A stretch of 54,187 bases of DNA from Candidatus Aminicenantota bacterium (GTDB lineage Bacteria; Acidobacteriota; Aminicenantia; Aminicenantales; Aminicenantaceae). The stretch covers positions 1-54,187 of the forward strand of contig SOIV01000051.1 in NCBI GenBank assembly GCA_004377005.1, given 5' to 3'. Of this stretch, positions 32,409-43,300 are shown one piece after another (the first letter of the stretch is position 1; the number at the start of each line of letters is the position of its first letter). The position numbers and the translations under genes are program-made. Under the pieces are notes generated by a model. That model was not told the origin of the DNA. It saw only the letters and a list, made by a program, of their open reading frames with translations, and ran no database searches.

Positions 32409-34760
32409 TTATTCTGTTTTTGGCTCATCTGTCACAATTTTTTTGAGGTCATCTACTGAAGCCTTTCCGCTGTTAAAGAGGTAACAGGAACTGCTCTCGA
32501 GAAGACGCTCGAAAAAATTCCTCTGAAGTTCCATCTTTTCAGGGGTTGTGAGCAAAAGATGGGGATTGAAAAAAGGCTGGCTTTTAGAGGGACTGAGACC
32601 GCGCGTTAGTCCCAGGCTCTGTCCGGATTCGAGAATGCGCAGGGCATCCTCAACCTGGACTTCCACTACTGGGGGAGAGACAGTATCATAGCGGAGGATG
32701 AATACCCAGCGGAGAGAAGTTCTCTTAACGTGCATTGCCGGTCCCTCGATCCAATAAGGATCAAGAAGAGCATGGGAATCTTTGGAGGCTTTATAGCAAT
32801 AGGGGGAGCCGCGGTCAAGACGGCAGTCGTCAATGCGAAGGCATTCTGCATCCTGGCAGTCTTCCTTGAGCGTAATTACGTTTTCACATTTACTTGAGTC
32901 GAAAAGAGGAGCTAAGCGAGGATAGGATTCAACCGTGTTTGTCGGGAAAAAAAGCTTTCTTTCGACAGAATCAGCCAGGGCTGGGCCTCCTGCCAAGCGG
33001 ACGAAGATGATGTCGTTGGAGTGCAAGCGCAATCTTTTATCTTGAAGAAGAGCGAAGAAAAGTTCAGTCTTTTTTGTTCCTTTTGGCCCGATCAGGACGA
33101 GACCGCTTCCGTCAATTTCAGCCGACATTCCCCGGATAGTGTGGACATTAAAGAGCTTTTCGGAGACGTCCATGACAAGACCGAGAGCCAGACTGCGCAG
33201 AGAAACGTAATTGTCTGTGTTGACGAGCACGCCTGTGTTTGTTTCTGAGTTATAGAAAGAGTGCGGTTCGCGTCCTGTTATTCCGTCGACAGCGTATATG
33301 ATGCCGTGGGGTTCCAGGTCTGCTTCAAGTTGAGCCGGGTACCAGTTTTCGATCCAGAAATCATTGAGATGGGAGACATTCGTGCGCAGCTGAACAATGA
33401 CGCCGTTGATGTTGGCGTTCCATTCATAATAGTTTTCGTAGCTGAGATGGCTTTCCATTTCAGCGATCAGAGCATCCTTCATTTTGACAGGGATTGAGGA
33501 ATCTACGGGCACTGATTTTTTTCTTCGTGTTATCGTATTGTCTAAAGATATGCGCTTGATTTTTTTGGCTGTTTTAAGGTTTGAGAGGGCCTGTGTGATC
33601 CTGTCCATACCTTTTTCCAGGTTTTCCATGGAAGTTGCGTATGAAATACGGATATAATCATCGGCACCAAAGGAATCTCCTGGAACTATAGCTACTAAAG
33701 CCTCTTTTAGAAGATAATAAGCCATGCCGTAAGAGTTTCGAATCTGGACATTGTTGAATTCTTTATCATAATAAGAGGAGAGATTCGGAAAAAGATAGAA
33801 TGCTCCCTGTGGTTTGAAACAGGAGAGATGAGGGATTCTCTGAAGCCTCATCAAGAGATAATTTCTCCGTCTCTGAAACTCAGATGTCATTTTGGAAACT
33901 TCATGCTGGGGACCGGTCAAGGCTTCTAAACTCGCCTTTTGAGAGATCGAGCAGGCATTGGAGGTGGTGTGGCTCTGGATTTTGGCCATGCCATTGATTA
34001 TTTCTGCAGGGCCGGCTGCATATCCTATTCGCCATCCAGTCATGGAGTAAGATTTTGAGACTCCGTTGACGATAGCTGTTTTCTTTTTTATTTCCTCTCC
34101 CAGGGAAGCGAAGCTAACAAAACGAAAGTCATCATAGACGATTTTTTCATAGATTTCATCAGTGATAACGAAGATATCTTCTTCCATAACTACGTCCGCC
34201 AAGGCTTCAAGGTCGCGTTTTTCGTAGGCTGCTCCTGTGGGATTGGAGGGATTGTTCAGTATCAAAGCCTTGGTGGCAGGGGAGATGGCAGACTTTAGCT
34301 GATCTGGCGTCAGAAGAAATCCGTCTTCCTCCTTGGTAGGGATTATTACAACTTTGCCTTTAGCGAGTGAGACTGAATGGGGATAGGTTACCCAGTAGGG
34401 AGCCGGGATGATGACTTCTTGGCCTTCATCAATCAGCGCTTGAACGAGATGGTAAAGCGAGCTCTTTGCTCCTGAGGAGACGATGATTTCATCCATAGCA
34501 TATGTGAGGCCAAAATCTTGTTTCATGCGGTTTATGATCGCTTCTTTCAGCGCTGGAATTCCGTCGTTTGCCGTATACTTGGTAAAATTTTGCTCAATGG
34601 CCTGGATTCCAGCCGCTTTTACATTATCAGGAGTGGAAAAGTCTGGCTCTCCCACACTGAGGTCAACAACGTCTATTCCCTCGGCTTTCATTGCCTTGGC
34701 TTTGGCTGATATTTTAAGAGTGGGAGATATGCCGATTTGACTAGCTTTTTCTGATATCAT
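32409..34760 (-). CDS. Aspartate aminotransferase fused to an HPr-kinase/PEPCK-like P-loop domain
   Basis: 783 residues. The first ~395 are a complete class I aminotransferase of the aspartate branch: VDLSVGEPDFSTP, KYTANDGIPALKEA, ILNNPSNPTGA, DEIYEKIVYD, the PLP lysine in VSKSYSMTGWRIGY (near 236) and IRISYATS (substrate-carboxylate Arg). After a linker (about 400-430) comes an extra ~350 residues with a P-loop-like LIGPKGTKKTE (near 555-565), then LRLHSNDIIFVRL. That order (GxxGxxKT-E, then ND/DD strand) is like HPr kinase and PEPCK, but the loop has K where G is usual. The likely activity of the first half is transamination of aspartate to oxaloacetate. The second half could be a kinase-like or regulatory domain; its activity is unknown. 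Confidence 0.8.
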   Translation of the reverse strand: MISEKASQIGISPTLKISAKAKAMKAEGIDVVDLSVGEPDFSTPDNVKAAGIQAIEQNFTKYTANDGIPALKEAIINRMKQDFGLTYAMDEIIVSSGAKSSLYHLVQALIDEGQEVIIPAPYWVTYPHSVSLAKGKVVIIPTKEEDGFLLTPDQLKSAISPATKALILNNPSNPTGAAYEKRDLEALADVVMEEDIFVITDEIYEKIVYDDFRFVSFASLGEEIKKKTAIVNGVSKSYSMTGWRIGYAAGPAEIINGMAKIQSHTTSNACSISQKASLEALTGPQHEVSKMTSEFQRRRNYLLMRLQRIPHLSCFKPQGAFYLFPNLSSYYDKEFNNVQIRNSYGMAYYLLKEALVAIVPGDSFGADDYIRISYATSMENLEKGMDRITQALSNLKTAKKIKRISLDNTITRRKKSVPVDSSIPVKMKDALIAEMESHLSYENYYEWNANINGVIVQLRTNVSHLNDFWIENWYPAQLEADLEPHGIIYAVDGITGREPHSFYNSETNTGVLVNTDNYVSLRSLALGLVMDVSEKLFNVHTIRGMSAEIDGSGLVLIGPKGTKKTELFFALLQDKRLRLHSNDIIFVRLAGGPALADSVERKLFFPTNTVESYPRLAPLFDSSKCENVITLKEDCQDAECLRIDDCRLDRGSPYCYKASKDSHALLDPYWIEGPAMHVKRTSLRWVFILRYDTVSPPVVEVQVEDALRILESGQSLGLTRGLSPSKSQPFFNPHLLLTTPEKMELQRNFFERLLESSSCYLFNSGKASVDDLKKIVTDEPKTE

Positions 34761-34787
34761 GACTGACCTACTTTTCCTGGGGAATGA

Positions 34788-36194
34788 TTATTCTTCTTCT
34801 TTCTCTTCAGACGTGAGTTTCTCTTTGAAATATTTCTTCAGGTCAACCCCTGTCAGGGACTTGACTACCTCTGGCATTTGAGCCAGAATTTCTGCTACTT
34901 GGGCGGTGATTTTTGAAGTACCCAGGCCTTTATCTCCTCCGACAATCACAATTTTATCAACCTTGGAAAGAGGTTCGGAGACGGCCTTGGTCAATTCAGG
35001 GAGGACTTTAAGATAAGTATCAAAGAGAGCAGCCTTGTCGTACTTTTCCCAGGCTTGAGCTTTTTTCAGCATTGTTTCAGCCTCGGCTAAACCTCGTTGC
35101 TTGAGCTCTTCGGCTGCAGCAGTACCTTCGAGTTTTGTCGCTTCTGATTTTCCCCTGGCTTCAGCCAGGATGCGGTATTCTTCTGCCTCTGCTTCGGCTT
35201 TTAGCTGGTATTTGCGGGCGTCAGAAGGTTTGATAACGCTGGACTCAAGCTCTTTCTGCTTACGGCCGATTTCTAAATCCTCTATCTTTATGGATTGTTC
35301 CTTTTCTATGATCTTTACTTTGGCTTCTTCTTTTTTTATTTCCTGGTCGATACGGAAGCGCTCAAGTTCATAGGAGAGGTCTGCTTGTGCTTTTTTCTGG
35401 TTGACCAGAGCCTGCGACTCGGCCTTTTTGCCCTCGTTTTCCCACTCGGCCTTGGCGATGAGGGCTGCGGCAGCTAGGCGGGCCACTTCTGCTTCCTTTC
35501 GAGCTTCTGAAGATTTGACCACGGCTTGCTTTTCTGTTTCTGCTTCTGCGATTGTAGCGTCTCGTTTGGCTGCAGCTATCTGTGGCTTTCCGAGGGCATC
35601 GAGGTATCCCTGGGTGTCGCTTATGTCTTTAAGGGCAAAGGACATCATGACCAGACCCATCAGGGCAAAGTCTTTATGAGCAGCCTGGATCACTTTTGAT
35701 GAAAATTCGTGTCTTGCCGTATAAATTTCTTCCACGGTCATGGCACCTATAACCTCTCTCATCTTTCCCTCTAGGATTGTCATGGCGACATCCTTGATGC
35801 CTTCTTTTCCTAACCCCAAAAATTGCTCTGCTGCCAGGCGAATAGAGTGGTCAGAGGAATCTATCTTGACCTGAGCAGTGGATTCAGCCATGAGGGGAAC
35901 TCCTCCTCGGGTGAGAACTTCTGGGGTTTTAATGTTCAAGGTGATCACTTCCATGGGCAAGATGTCTACGGTTTCAATGAAAGGCAAGACAAAAGTGCCC
36001 CCTCCTAGACGATAGCGATAGCCGACTTTTCTCTTTGTTCCATCAGGGGCGATCACTGTTTTCTTTCTTCCTCCAGAAATAATAAGAGCTTGATTGGGGC
36101 CGACTTTTCGATACTGTTTGGCCGTGAGGAGGATTATTAAGGCTAATAAAATAAGTATGATGCCTAATATGATCAGCTTGGTTATGATGGTCAT
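34788..36194 (-). CDS. Flotillin-like SPFH membrane protein
   Basis: 468 residues. One N-terminal transmembrane segment (about 4-24), then an SPFH/band 7 domain (GPNQALIISGGR, GTFVLPFIETVDILPMEV, LGLGKEGIKDVAMTILEG) and a long Ala-Glu-Lys-rich coiled coil (about 205-390) with repeated EAE phrases. The C-terminal GLGTSK and EVVKSLTGVDL ends are like flotillins. Such proteins form large membrane-bound assemblies in functional microdomains. It precedes the aminotransferase fusion by 27 bases on the same strand, so probably one operon. Confidence 0.9.
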   Translation of the reverse strand: MTIITKLIILGIILILLALIILLTAKQYRKVGPNQALIISGGRKKTVIAPDGTKRKVGYRYRLGGGTFVLPFIETVDILPMEVITLNIKTPEVLTRGGVPLMAESTAQVKIDSSDHSIRLAAEQFLGLGKEGIKDVAMTILEGKMREVIGAMTVEEIYTARHEFSSKVIQAAHKDFALMGLVMMSFALKDISDTQGYLDALGKPQIAAAKRDATIAEAETEKQAVVKSSEARKEAEVARLAAAALIAKAEWENEGKKAESQALVNQKKAQADLSYELERFRIDQEIKKEEAKVKIIEKEQSIKIEDLEIGRKQKELESSVIKPSDARKYQLKAEAEAEEYRILAEARGKSEATKLEGTAAAEELKQRGLAEAETMLKKAQAWEKYDKAALFDTYLKVLPELTKAVSEPLSKVDKIVIVGGDKGLGTSKITAQVAEILAQMPEVVKSLTGVDLKKYFKEKLTSEEKEEE

Positions 36195-36374
36195 AATAAC
36201 CTCCTTGGAATTAAGCCTCTCGAGATAAGGCAGGATTTTGATGAATTATTCATAATTATAAATACTTGCTTGTTTTTCTTAAAATCCTTTGATAGCGGAA
36301 ATGTTATATTGAAGAGTTATTATTGTCAAGAAGGCACTCTCTTAAGTACGCATATCAAATTCCCCTATTTCGAA

Positions 36375-36397
36375 AAAATGGGGCCAGGCCCCATTTT
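36375..36397. repeat. Perfect GGGGCC/GGCCCC palindrome
   Basis: Arms AAAATGGGGCC (36375-36385) and GGCCCCATTTT (36387-36397) around one base. Position between flotillin and the epimerase gene. It may be a bidirectional hairpin or a REP-type fragment. Confidence 0.5.
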
Positions 36398-36436
36398 CTC
36401 TTCGCTAAGTAAAATTTGTTCCTGATAAAAGGCGGG

Positions 36437-37381
36437 CTATTTTTTCTTGAGCTCCAGTTTTTCTCTAAAGTAGGCGATGGTTTCGAGCAGTCCCTCCTCT
36501 AAACCTATTTTTGGCTGCCAGCCGAGTTTTTCTTTGGCTAATGAGATATCCGGACATCGGCGCACAGGGTCATCCGAGGGCAGAGGCTTGCGGATGATCT
36601 TGGAAGAGCTCTTGGTGAGTTTGATTATTTTTTCGGCTAACTCAAGGATGGTGGATTCTGCTGGATTTCCCAGGTTCACGGGCTGTGTAAAACCTTCTTT
36701 ATCCATCGTCATTATGATAGCATCAATGAGGTCTGAGACATAGCAAAAGGAGCGTGTTTGAGTTCCGTCTCCGTAAACGGTGACCGGTTCTCCTCTTAGT
36801 GCCTGAACGATAAAGTTGCTGACAACCCTTCCGTCATTTATGGCCATCCGCGGGCCGTAGGTGTTAAATATACGGACTATTCTGGTGTCAACGTTGTTCT
36901 GACGGTGGTAGTCCATCATCAGCGTTTCAGCCACTCTTTTTCCTTCGTCATAGCAGCTTCGAATACCGACAGGATTGACGTTTCCCCAGTAACTTTCTTG
37001 TTGAGGATGAACTGCCGGATTCCCGTAAATTTCAGATGTAGAAGCGAGGAGGATGCGGGCTTTTATCCGTTTGGCCAAGCCCAGCATATTGATGGTCCCC
37101 ATGACGCTGGTCTTTACCGTTTTTATCGCATTGTGCTGGTAGTGGAGTGGTGAGGCAGGGCAAGCGAGATTATAAATTTTATCAACCTCCAAAAAGATAG
37201 GATGGATGATGTCGTGGCGGATCAGTTCGAAATAAGGGTGGGAAAAGAGGTGCCGGATATTATCTTTGTAGCCCGAGAAAAAATTGTCGACACAGACCAC
37301 ATCCGCCCCCTTTTCTAAAAGAGAGTCGCAAAGATGGCTGCCTAAAAAACCGGCTCCTCCTGTTATAAGGATTCGATTCAT
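36437..37381 (-). CDS. uxs: UDP-glucuronate decarboxylase (UDP-xylose synthase)
   Basis: 314 residues. NAD-dependent SDR enzyme converting UDP-glucuronate to UDP-xylose. N-terminal [11 protein letters not shown] nucleotide-binding loop, then [43 protein letters not shown], the [11 protein letters not shown] active-site Tyr-Lys, and [10 protein letters not shown], all characteristic of the UXS group. Provides a precursor for envelope glycans. It follows rph by 15 bases on the same strand, so it is probably the second gene of that operon. Confidence 0.9.
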   Translation of the reverse strand: MNRILITGGAGFLGSHLCDSLLEKGADVVCVDNFFSGYKDNIRHLFSHPYFELIRHDIIHPIFLEVDKIYNLACPASPLHYQHNAIKTVKTSVMGTINMLGLAKRIKARILLASTSEIYGNPAVHPQQESYWGNVNPVGIRSCYDEGKRVAETLMMDYHRQNNVDTRIVRIFNTYGPRMAINDGRVVSNFIVQALRGEPVTVYGDGTQTRSFCYVSDLIDAIIMTMDKEGFTQPVNLGNPAESTILELAEKIIKLTKSSSKIIRKPLPSDDPVRRCPDISLAKEKLGWQPKIGLEEGLLETIAYFREKLELKKK

Positions 37382-37396
37382 ATTTTTTTCTCCTTT

Positions 37397-38140
37397 TTAC
37401 CTGTAGGCCATGAAGAGGACGCTCTTTTTTTTGAGGGTGTCCTTCTGCACTTGGGCTATTTCTTTTATTCCCTTATAGGCTAAGTTTAAAAGAGTGCTCA
37501 GTTCTTTTCTTGAAAATGGATTTTTCTCTGCTGTTGCCTGTAATTCCACGAGCTGCTCCTTCTCTGTACCGACAACATTCATATCAATTTCTGCTTTTGA
37601 ATCCTCGGAGTAATCGAGGTCAAGGAGGATTTCTCCTCCCACAATGCCCACACTGATGCCGCTGACCAGGTATTTGAGGGGCATCCGGTCGATGATCTTT
37701 TCGTCCATCATCTTTTTCAAGGCGAGGGCTAAGGCAATGCAGCCGGCTGTTACCGAAGCTGTTCTTGTCCCCCCGTCAGCCTGGAGGACGTCACAGTCAA
37801 GGATGATAGTCCTCTCTCCAAGGACGCTAAGATCTGTCACGGCACGAAGTGAGCGCCCTATGAGGCGCTGAATTTCTTGACTTCGGCCCGAAATATGAGC
37901 ACGTGTTCTTTCTCTAATGTTTCTTTTTTCAGTGGAACGGGGAAGCATGGAGTATTCGGCCGTGATCCAGCCAGTTCCGCTTTTCTTAAGGAAGGGCGGA
38001 ACCTTCTCTTCAATTGTAGCTGCAGCAACGATTCTGGTTTTGCCGATCTCTATGAAAGCAGAACCGTCAGCAAAATCCAGATAATCTGGCTTGATTTTTA
38101 TCGGTCTTAATTCATCGAAAGATCTCTTATTGGCTCTCAT
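37397..38140 (-). CDS. rph: Ribonuclease PH
   Basis: 247 residues. Phosphorolytic 3'-to-5' exonuclease that trims tRNA precursors. Seen: [33 protein letters not shown], and [21 protein letters not shown], which is the RNase PH signature with the phosphate-binding residues. Length is normal for the family. Starts an operon with the epimerase gene downstream. Confidence 0.95.
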   Translation of the reverse strand: MRANKRSFDELRPIKIKPDYLDFADGSAFIEIGKTRIVAAATIEEKVPPFLKKSGTGWITAEYSMLPRSTEKRNIRERTRAHISGRSQEIQRLIGRSLRAVTDLSVLGERTIILDCDVLQADGGTRTASVTAGCIALALALKKMMDEKIIDRMPLKYLVSGISVGIVGGEILLDLDYSEDSKAEIDMNVVGTEKEQLVELQATAEKNPFSRKELSTLLNLAYKGIKEIAQVQKDTLKKKSVLFMAYR

Positions 38141-38240
38141 TTTCCCGTTTCCTTCAGAATCCTCGCATCCACTCGGGGAAGCTTGTTGAAATTTTAATTT
38201 TTCTTTCCTTATATATCAAGGATTTGACCATTTTCAAAAT

Positions 38241-39140
38241 TCAAGCCTCCTCTTCCTCTGGTCTCGTTTTCCACCTGTTGTGGAACCAAAACCAATAATC
38301 TGGATTTTTCCTTATCTGAATTTCTATAATCTTAGTGCATATTTGGGTAATTTTCAATACATCCTGGTTGTAATTTCCTCCCAAGGTTATGCTTAGAGGG
38401 CTGAATATTTTAAGGTGATAGGCATGGGATGATGTAGGATAGCAAAATACCGGGATGAGAGGTGATTTTGTCCTGAGGGAAAAAGATGCCAGGCTTGGGG
38501 TTGTGGCTGCTTTCTTGCCAAAAAAATCGACAAAGACAGCTTGTTGTCTGAGAACATTCTGATCTATCAAAAAGGCAACCATTTCTCTTGCCCGTAGAGA
38601 TTGAAGAATCTTTTTTGTTGCCTGATTTTTGTAGATGACGTGGGACCCCTGGCTTGTTCTGAGCTTGAGGAGTTCTTTCTCCAGGAGCTTGTTATCCAGG
38701 GGGCGGGCAATGACACTTAGTTTTCCCTTTTTGGCTAGAAAAAACGGAATGATTTCCCAGCTTCCGTAGTGAGCAGAGAAGAGGAGCGCTCCCTTTTTTT
38801 CTCGAAGAGCTTTAAGCAGATTTTCTTCGCCTTCGACATTTATGAGGGCATTCCTTTTCTCTTCTCCAAGACGAGGAAGCTTTATGATGTCCATGAAGGT
38901 CTTTCCGAAATGCATAAAGGAGTTTCGGGCTATTCTTTTAAGCTCAGAAGGGGGCAATTCCTTTCCAAAAGCGATTTTCAGGTTGGATAAGGCGATCAGG
39001 CGATGCCTTTTATCCAGGTAATAAAAGGCTAATCCTAAGGTTTGTCCCAAAGAGAGACACAGCTTCCGGGAAAGAATGGACAAAGGAGCTTTGGCTATTT
39101 GAAAGAGTGAGAATTCAAATAATTCTTTAAAACTTGCCAT
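38241..39140 (-). CDS. Lipid A biosynthesis acyltransferase (LpxL/HtrB family)
   Basis: 299 residues. Adds a secondary acyl chain to the lipid A precursor at the inner membrane. The LPLAT catalytic motif is AHYGSWE (HX4E). It is followed by VIARPLDNKLLEKEL, AFLIDQNV and VDFFGKKAATTPSLA, the conserved arrangement of LpxL/LpxM. The N-terminal helix is weakly hydrophobic. The gene ends an operon with lpxK upstream (9 bases apart). Which acyl chain it transfers cannot be seen. Confidence 0.88.
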   Translation of the reverse strand: MASFKELFEFSLFQIAKAPLSILSRKLCLSLGQTLGLAFYYLDKRHRLIALSNLKIAFGKELPPSELKRIARNSFMHFGKTFMDIIKLPRLGEEKRNALINVEGEENLLKALREKKGALLFSAHYGSWEIIPFFLAKKGKLSVIARPLDNKLLEKELLKLRTSQGSHVIYKNQATKKILQSLRAREMVAFLIDQNVLRQQAVFVDFFGKKAATTPSLASFSLRTKSPLIPVFCYPTSSHAYHLKIFSPLSITLGGNYNQDVLKITQICTKIIEIQIRKNPDYWFWFHNRWKTRPEEEEA

Positions 39141-39149
39141 TTTAGAATA

Positions 39150-40142
39150 TTACACCCAATTTTGGAGTAGATTTGATATCCTGGCGTAAAATTTATCCTC
39201 CACCTCGAGGTCGATCTTTAAATAATAAGCAGGGATTTTTTTAAAGCTATTGTTGTGAATAATCTTCAAGGCGTCTTTCTCAGTAGTGATGATTGCTTCA
39301 GCGTTGATTTTTTTGTATTTTTCTGTGATTTTTTCCAGAGAAGATTTGGGGTAGGGATGATGATCAGGAAATTTAAAGAAAAACGATGGCTTTATGCCTT
39401 CCTCGTGGAGGATGGATAAGAATCTTTCAGGCCGGGCTATTCCGCAAAAAGCGAGAACTTTTTTTCTTTTAAGCTTTTCACCCGGCTCTCTCCCTTCCTC
39501 TACTAACCTGAAGAAACCCTTATTTTTAACAGAGTATTCAAAGACGGTTGATTCAGGAAAGCGTTCCCTTATTCTTTTTTTTCTCTGAGGATCGACTCCT
39601 TTCTTCATCAAAAGAATGTTGGCTCTTTTAAGGGAAGAGACAGGTTCGCGAAATGCAATTTTTTCTGCCGGAGTGTAGAGAACAATGTCCAAATCTCTGT
39701 GGAGGCGGCGATGCTGGAAGCCGTCATCCAGCACAGCAAGCTCGAAACCCAAGCTCTTTGCTTTTTGGCAGGAGAGAAGACGATTTTTACCGATGAAAAT
39801 TCCAGCCTGAGGAATGCTTTGGGCGACCATAAATGGCTCATCACCGGAATCCTCCCAAGGAGCGAGAATGTTTTTTCCGTCAGAAAGAATACCTCCGCTC
39901 TTTTCCCATCTCCCTTTATACCCACGGGAGATCAGGGCAGGTTTGAAGCCGTGTTTAATGAGATAGGTTATCAGATTTATGACTAATGGCGTTTTTTCTG
40001 TCCCCCCAAAGGCGATGCTTCCCACGCTGATAACGGACAAAGGCGCTTTTTTTGGTGTTGATATTTTCTTTTTGTAAAACCAATTTTTAATCTGGCATCC
40101 TGAGCGGTTGAAAAGAGAAAGAAGGAATAAGAGAAATTTCAT
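39150..40142 (-). CDS. lpxK: Tetraacyldisaccharide 4'-kinase
   Basis: 330 residues. Phosphorylates the 4' position of the lipid A disaccharide. The P-loop-like GSIAFGGTEKTP (SVGSIAFGGTxKTP) and the SRGYKGR phrase are the LpxK signatures, followed by DGFQHRRLHRDLDIVL and FCGIARPERF, and a C-terminal TTEKDALK. The expected GGTGKTP has E in place of G (GGTEKTP), a change found in some LpxK. An N-terminal amphipathic/hydrophobic helix fits membrane association. Forms an operon with the lpxL-type gene. Confidence 0.92.
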   Translation of the reverse strand: MKFLLFLLSLFNRSGCQIKNWFYKKKISTPKKAPLSVISVGSIAFGGTEKTPLVINLITYLIKHGFKPALISRGYKGRWEKSGGILSDGKNILAPWEDSGDEPFMVAQSIPQAGIFIGKNRLLSCQKAKSLGFELAVLDDGFQHRRLHRDLDIVLYTPAEKIAFREPVSSLKRANILLMKKGVDPQRKKRIRERFPESTVFEYSVKNKGFFRLVEEGREPGEKLKRKKVLAFCGIARPERFLSILHEEGIKPSFFFKFPDHHPYPKSSLEKITEKYKKINAEAIITTEKDALKIIHNNSFKKIPAYYLKIDLEVEDKFYARISNLLQNWV

Positions 40143-40319
40143 CCTCCGGGGAATATACTATATTCGATTTTCTCTTTCAAGTTTAGAGTTTGGGGAACGT
40201 CCCCATTTTTGCTTTGACTTTTTTCTTTGTCTTATGATAGTTTTTGCTTTCTATTCAAAACATAAGATGAGTATTTTGGCATAATGCTCGTTCATCACAA
40301 GGATAAAGGAGGATATGAT

Positions 40320-43300
40320 ATGAAAAAAGGAATATTTTCGTCTAGGTTTCTATTGGTTCTGTGTCTGGGATTGGCCGTAAGCCTTTTCCTCGGTGCGAAA
40401 AAAGCAAAGAAAGAACCTGAACTTCTTCTCAAAGAATCAGTCCTTGATGGGCTGAGATGGAGATGTATCGGCCCGTCCAACATGGGAGGACGGATTGATG
40501 ATTTTGCTGTTGTGGAAAGCAACCCTAAAATTATTTATGCAGGGACTGCCTCAGGAGGAGTGTGGAAGACCACCAATAACGGCGTAACCTGGGAACCCAT
40601 TTTCGACGACCAGATTACTAGCACCATCGGCGATGTGACCGTGGCGCCTTCCAATCCGGGTATAATCTGGGTTGGCACTGGAGAACCGAACAATCGTCAG
40701 AGTTCTTCCTGGGGAGACGGGATTTATAAATCTACTGATAGCGGCAGGACATGGAAAAATATGGGGCTTCGTGATACCCATCATATTGGTCGTATTGTCA
40801 TCCATCCGACCAATCCGGATATTGTTTATGTTGCAGCCTTGGGGCATCTCTGGGGTCCGAACAAAGAAAGGGGCCTGTTTAGAACCATGGATGGCGGAAA
40901 AACCTGGCGCAATACTAAATTTATTGATGAGAATACAGGATTTGTGGATGTTGCTCTGGATCATGAGAATCCAAATGTTCTGTATGCAGCAGCTTATCAG
41001 AGGCGCCGCCGCGGCTGGGGTTTTAACGGAGGAGGACCTGGCAGTGGTCTTTACAAGACGACCGACGGCGGAGAAACATGGGCCCGTCTGACAAATGGAC
41101 TGCCTTCAGGAAACACAGGACGTATCGGAGTAGATATTTACCGCAGTAGCCCCAATGTTGTCTATGCCGTTATCGAACACAAACAGGGTGGAGTTTTTCG
41201 CTCTGAAGATAAAGGCTTAACCTGGAAAAAGATGTCGAGCACCAATCCTCGGCCCATGTATTACAGCAAGATACGCATCGACCCGAACAACGACCAGAGG
41301 ATCTGGGTTCTCGGAGCTTCTATGTATGTCTCTGAGGATGGAGGTAAGTCTTTCAACACTAATTATGTAAGGGGGGTACATGGCGACCATCATGCCATGT
41401 GGATTAACCCTTCCGATTCCAATCATATGGTCCTGGGCTCAGATGGAGGGATTTATTTTTCTTATGATCGCGGCAAAACCTGGGATTTTGTCAATACGCT
41501 CCCTCTCGGACAGTTTTACGAAATAGGTTTTGATATGCGGAATCCTTATTATGTCTACGGAGGATTGCAGGATAACGGCAGCTGGGGAGGTCCCAGCTCA
41601 ACCTTGAATAGAATTGGAGTTTCCAACGAGGACTGGGTCAGAATCGGGGGAGGAGATGGCTTTTATACTCAAGTAGATCCCGAAGACAACAACACCATCT
41701 ATGCCGAATCCCAGAATGGGAGACTCTACAGGTTTGACGTGAGGTCAGGAGAAAGCAAGTCCATAAGGCCTGAACCTAATGATGAGAAAGAGCGTTACAG
41801 GTTTAACTGGAATTCTCCGATTTTGATATCTCCTCATGATCCCAAGACAATCTATTACGGCGGAAACAAACTGTTTAAATCCAAAGATAGAGGAGAGACA
41901 TGGGAAGCCACGATTGATCTGACAACTCAGCAGGATAGAGAAAAGCTTCCGCTTATGGGAGTGCTTCCAGACAAGGACACGCTTTCCCGACACGACGGCA
42001 TTTCCTATTACGGCGATATCACAACAGTTTCTGAGTCCCCTCTTAAAGAAGGTCTCATCTATGCAGGCACAGATGACGGTAACTTACAGGTCTCCCGCGA
42101 TGGCGGGAAGAATTGGAAGAATGTGATCGGTAAAGTTCCTCGGATGCCCAAGTATACCTATGTCACCAGGGTTGTAGCTTCCCGCTTTAAAGAAGGGACA
42201 GCCTATGCCACATTTGACGGCCACCGCAATAATGATTTCAAAGCATATGTCTTCATGACAACCGATTATGGGGAGAGCTGGAAGAATATCTCAAGCAATC
42301 TGCCTCAAGGCGGAATTGTCAATGTTATAAGAGAGCATCATCGGAATCCCAATCTTCTTTTTATCGGAACAGAAAGAGGTGCCTACTTCTCTATTGATAG
42401 AGGAAAGAAGTGGGTGAAGTTTAAGAGCAACTTCCCCACCGTTCCAGTTGATGACATTGCCATTCATCCTCGAGAGAATGACCTGATTTTTGGCACCCAT
42501 GGCCGGAGTGTATGGATTTTAGATGATATCACTCCCTTAGAGCAGCTTGCAAAAGATACCTTGGCCTCTTCCGCTTATCTTTTTGACATCCGTAAAGCAA
42601 CAATCTTTAATCCTTACAACCATAAGGGAAATCTTGGTCACAAATTTTTTGTCGCTCAAAATCCGCCTTTTGGGGCTACGATAAGCTACTACCTGAAAGA
42701 GGAAGCGAAAGAGGACGTAAAAATAGCTATACAAGACAGCCAAGGGCGGCAAATAAGGGAGCTCAAAGCTCAGAAAGATGCTGGAATCCATCGCGTTGCC
42801 TGGGATTTGAGGTATGGGCCTCCTGAAGCTCTTGGAGAGGATAGGATTAGCCGTCGCTTCAGAGCTCGAGGGCCCTTTGTTCTTCCCGGAGAATATAAGG
42901 TGACGTTGAAAACAGCGGGTCAGGAGATGACAAAGATTGTTAAGGTTGAGGGAGACCCCAGGATCGATATTTCCTTCGAGGACAGAAAAGCCCAGCATGA
43001 TGCCCTGATGAGCATTCATAAGCTGTACCCTGCTATTTCAGCAGCGAGCCGTGCTTCAGATAGTATGAGAAAGGAGATAAAAAAGCAGGAAAGCGCTCTA
43101 AAAAAGATTCCTGATATCCCCGCGGCAATTCATGAGTCGATTAAAGCTATCTCCAAAGAGATCGATGATATTCGGCTAAAGTTAATCGGAGACCCCGGAT
43201 TAGGTTATAGGGGGATGCGCCGTTCAGTCAGGGGACGGCTCCTCATGACTGGAAGGTCTATAGGAGGATATACAGGTGCCCCTTCTGAGCGTCGTGTTCA

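Noticed and set aside
42537-43019. Minus-strand open frame of 160 codons
   Set aside because: Antisense to the well-supported Asp-box protein gene.
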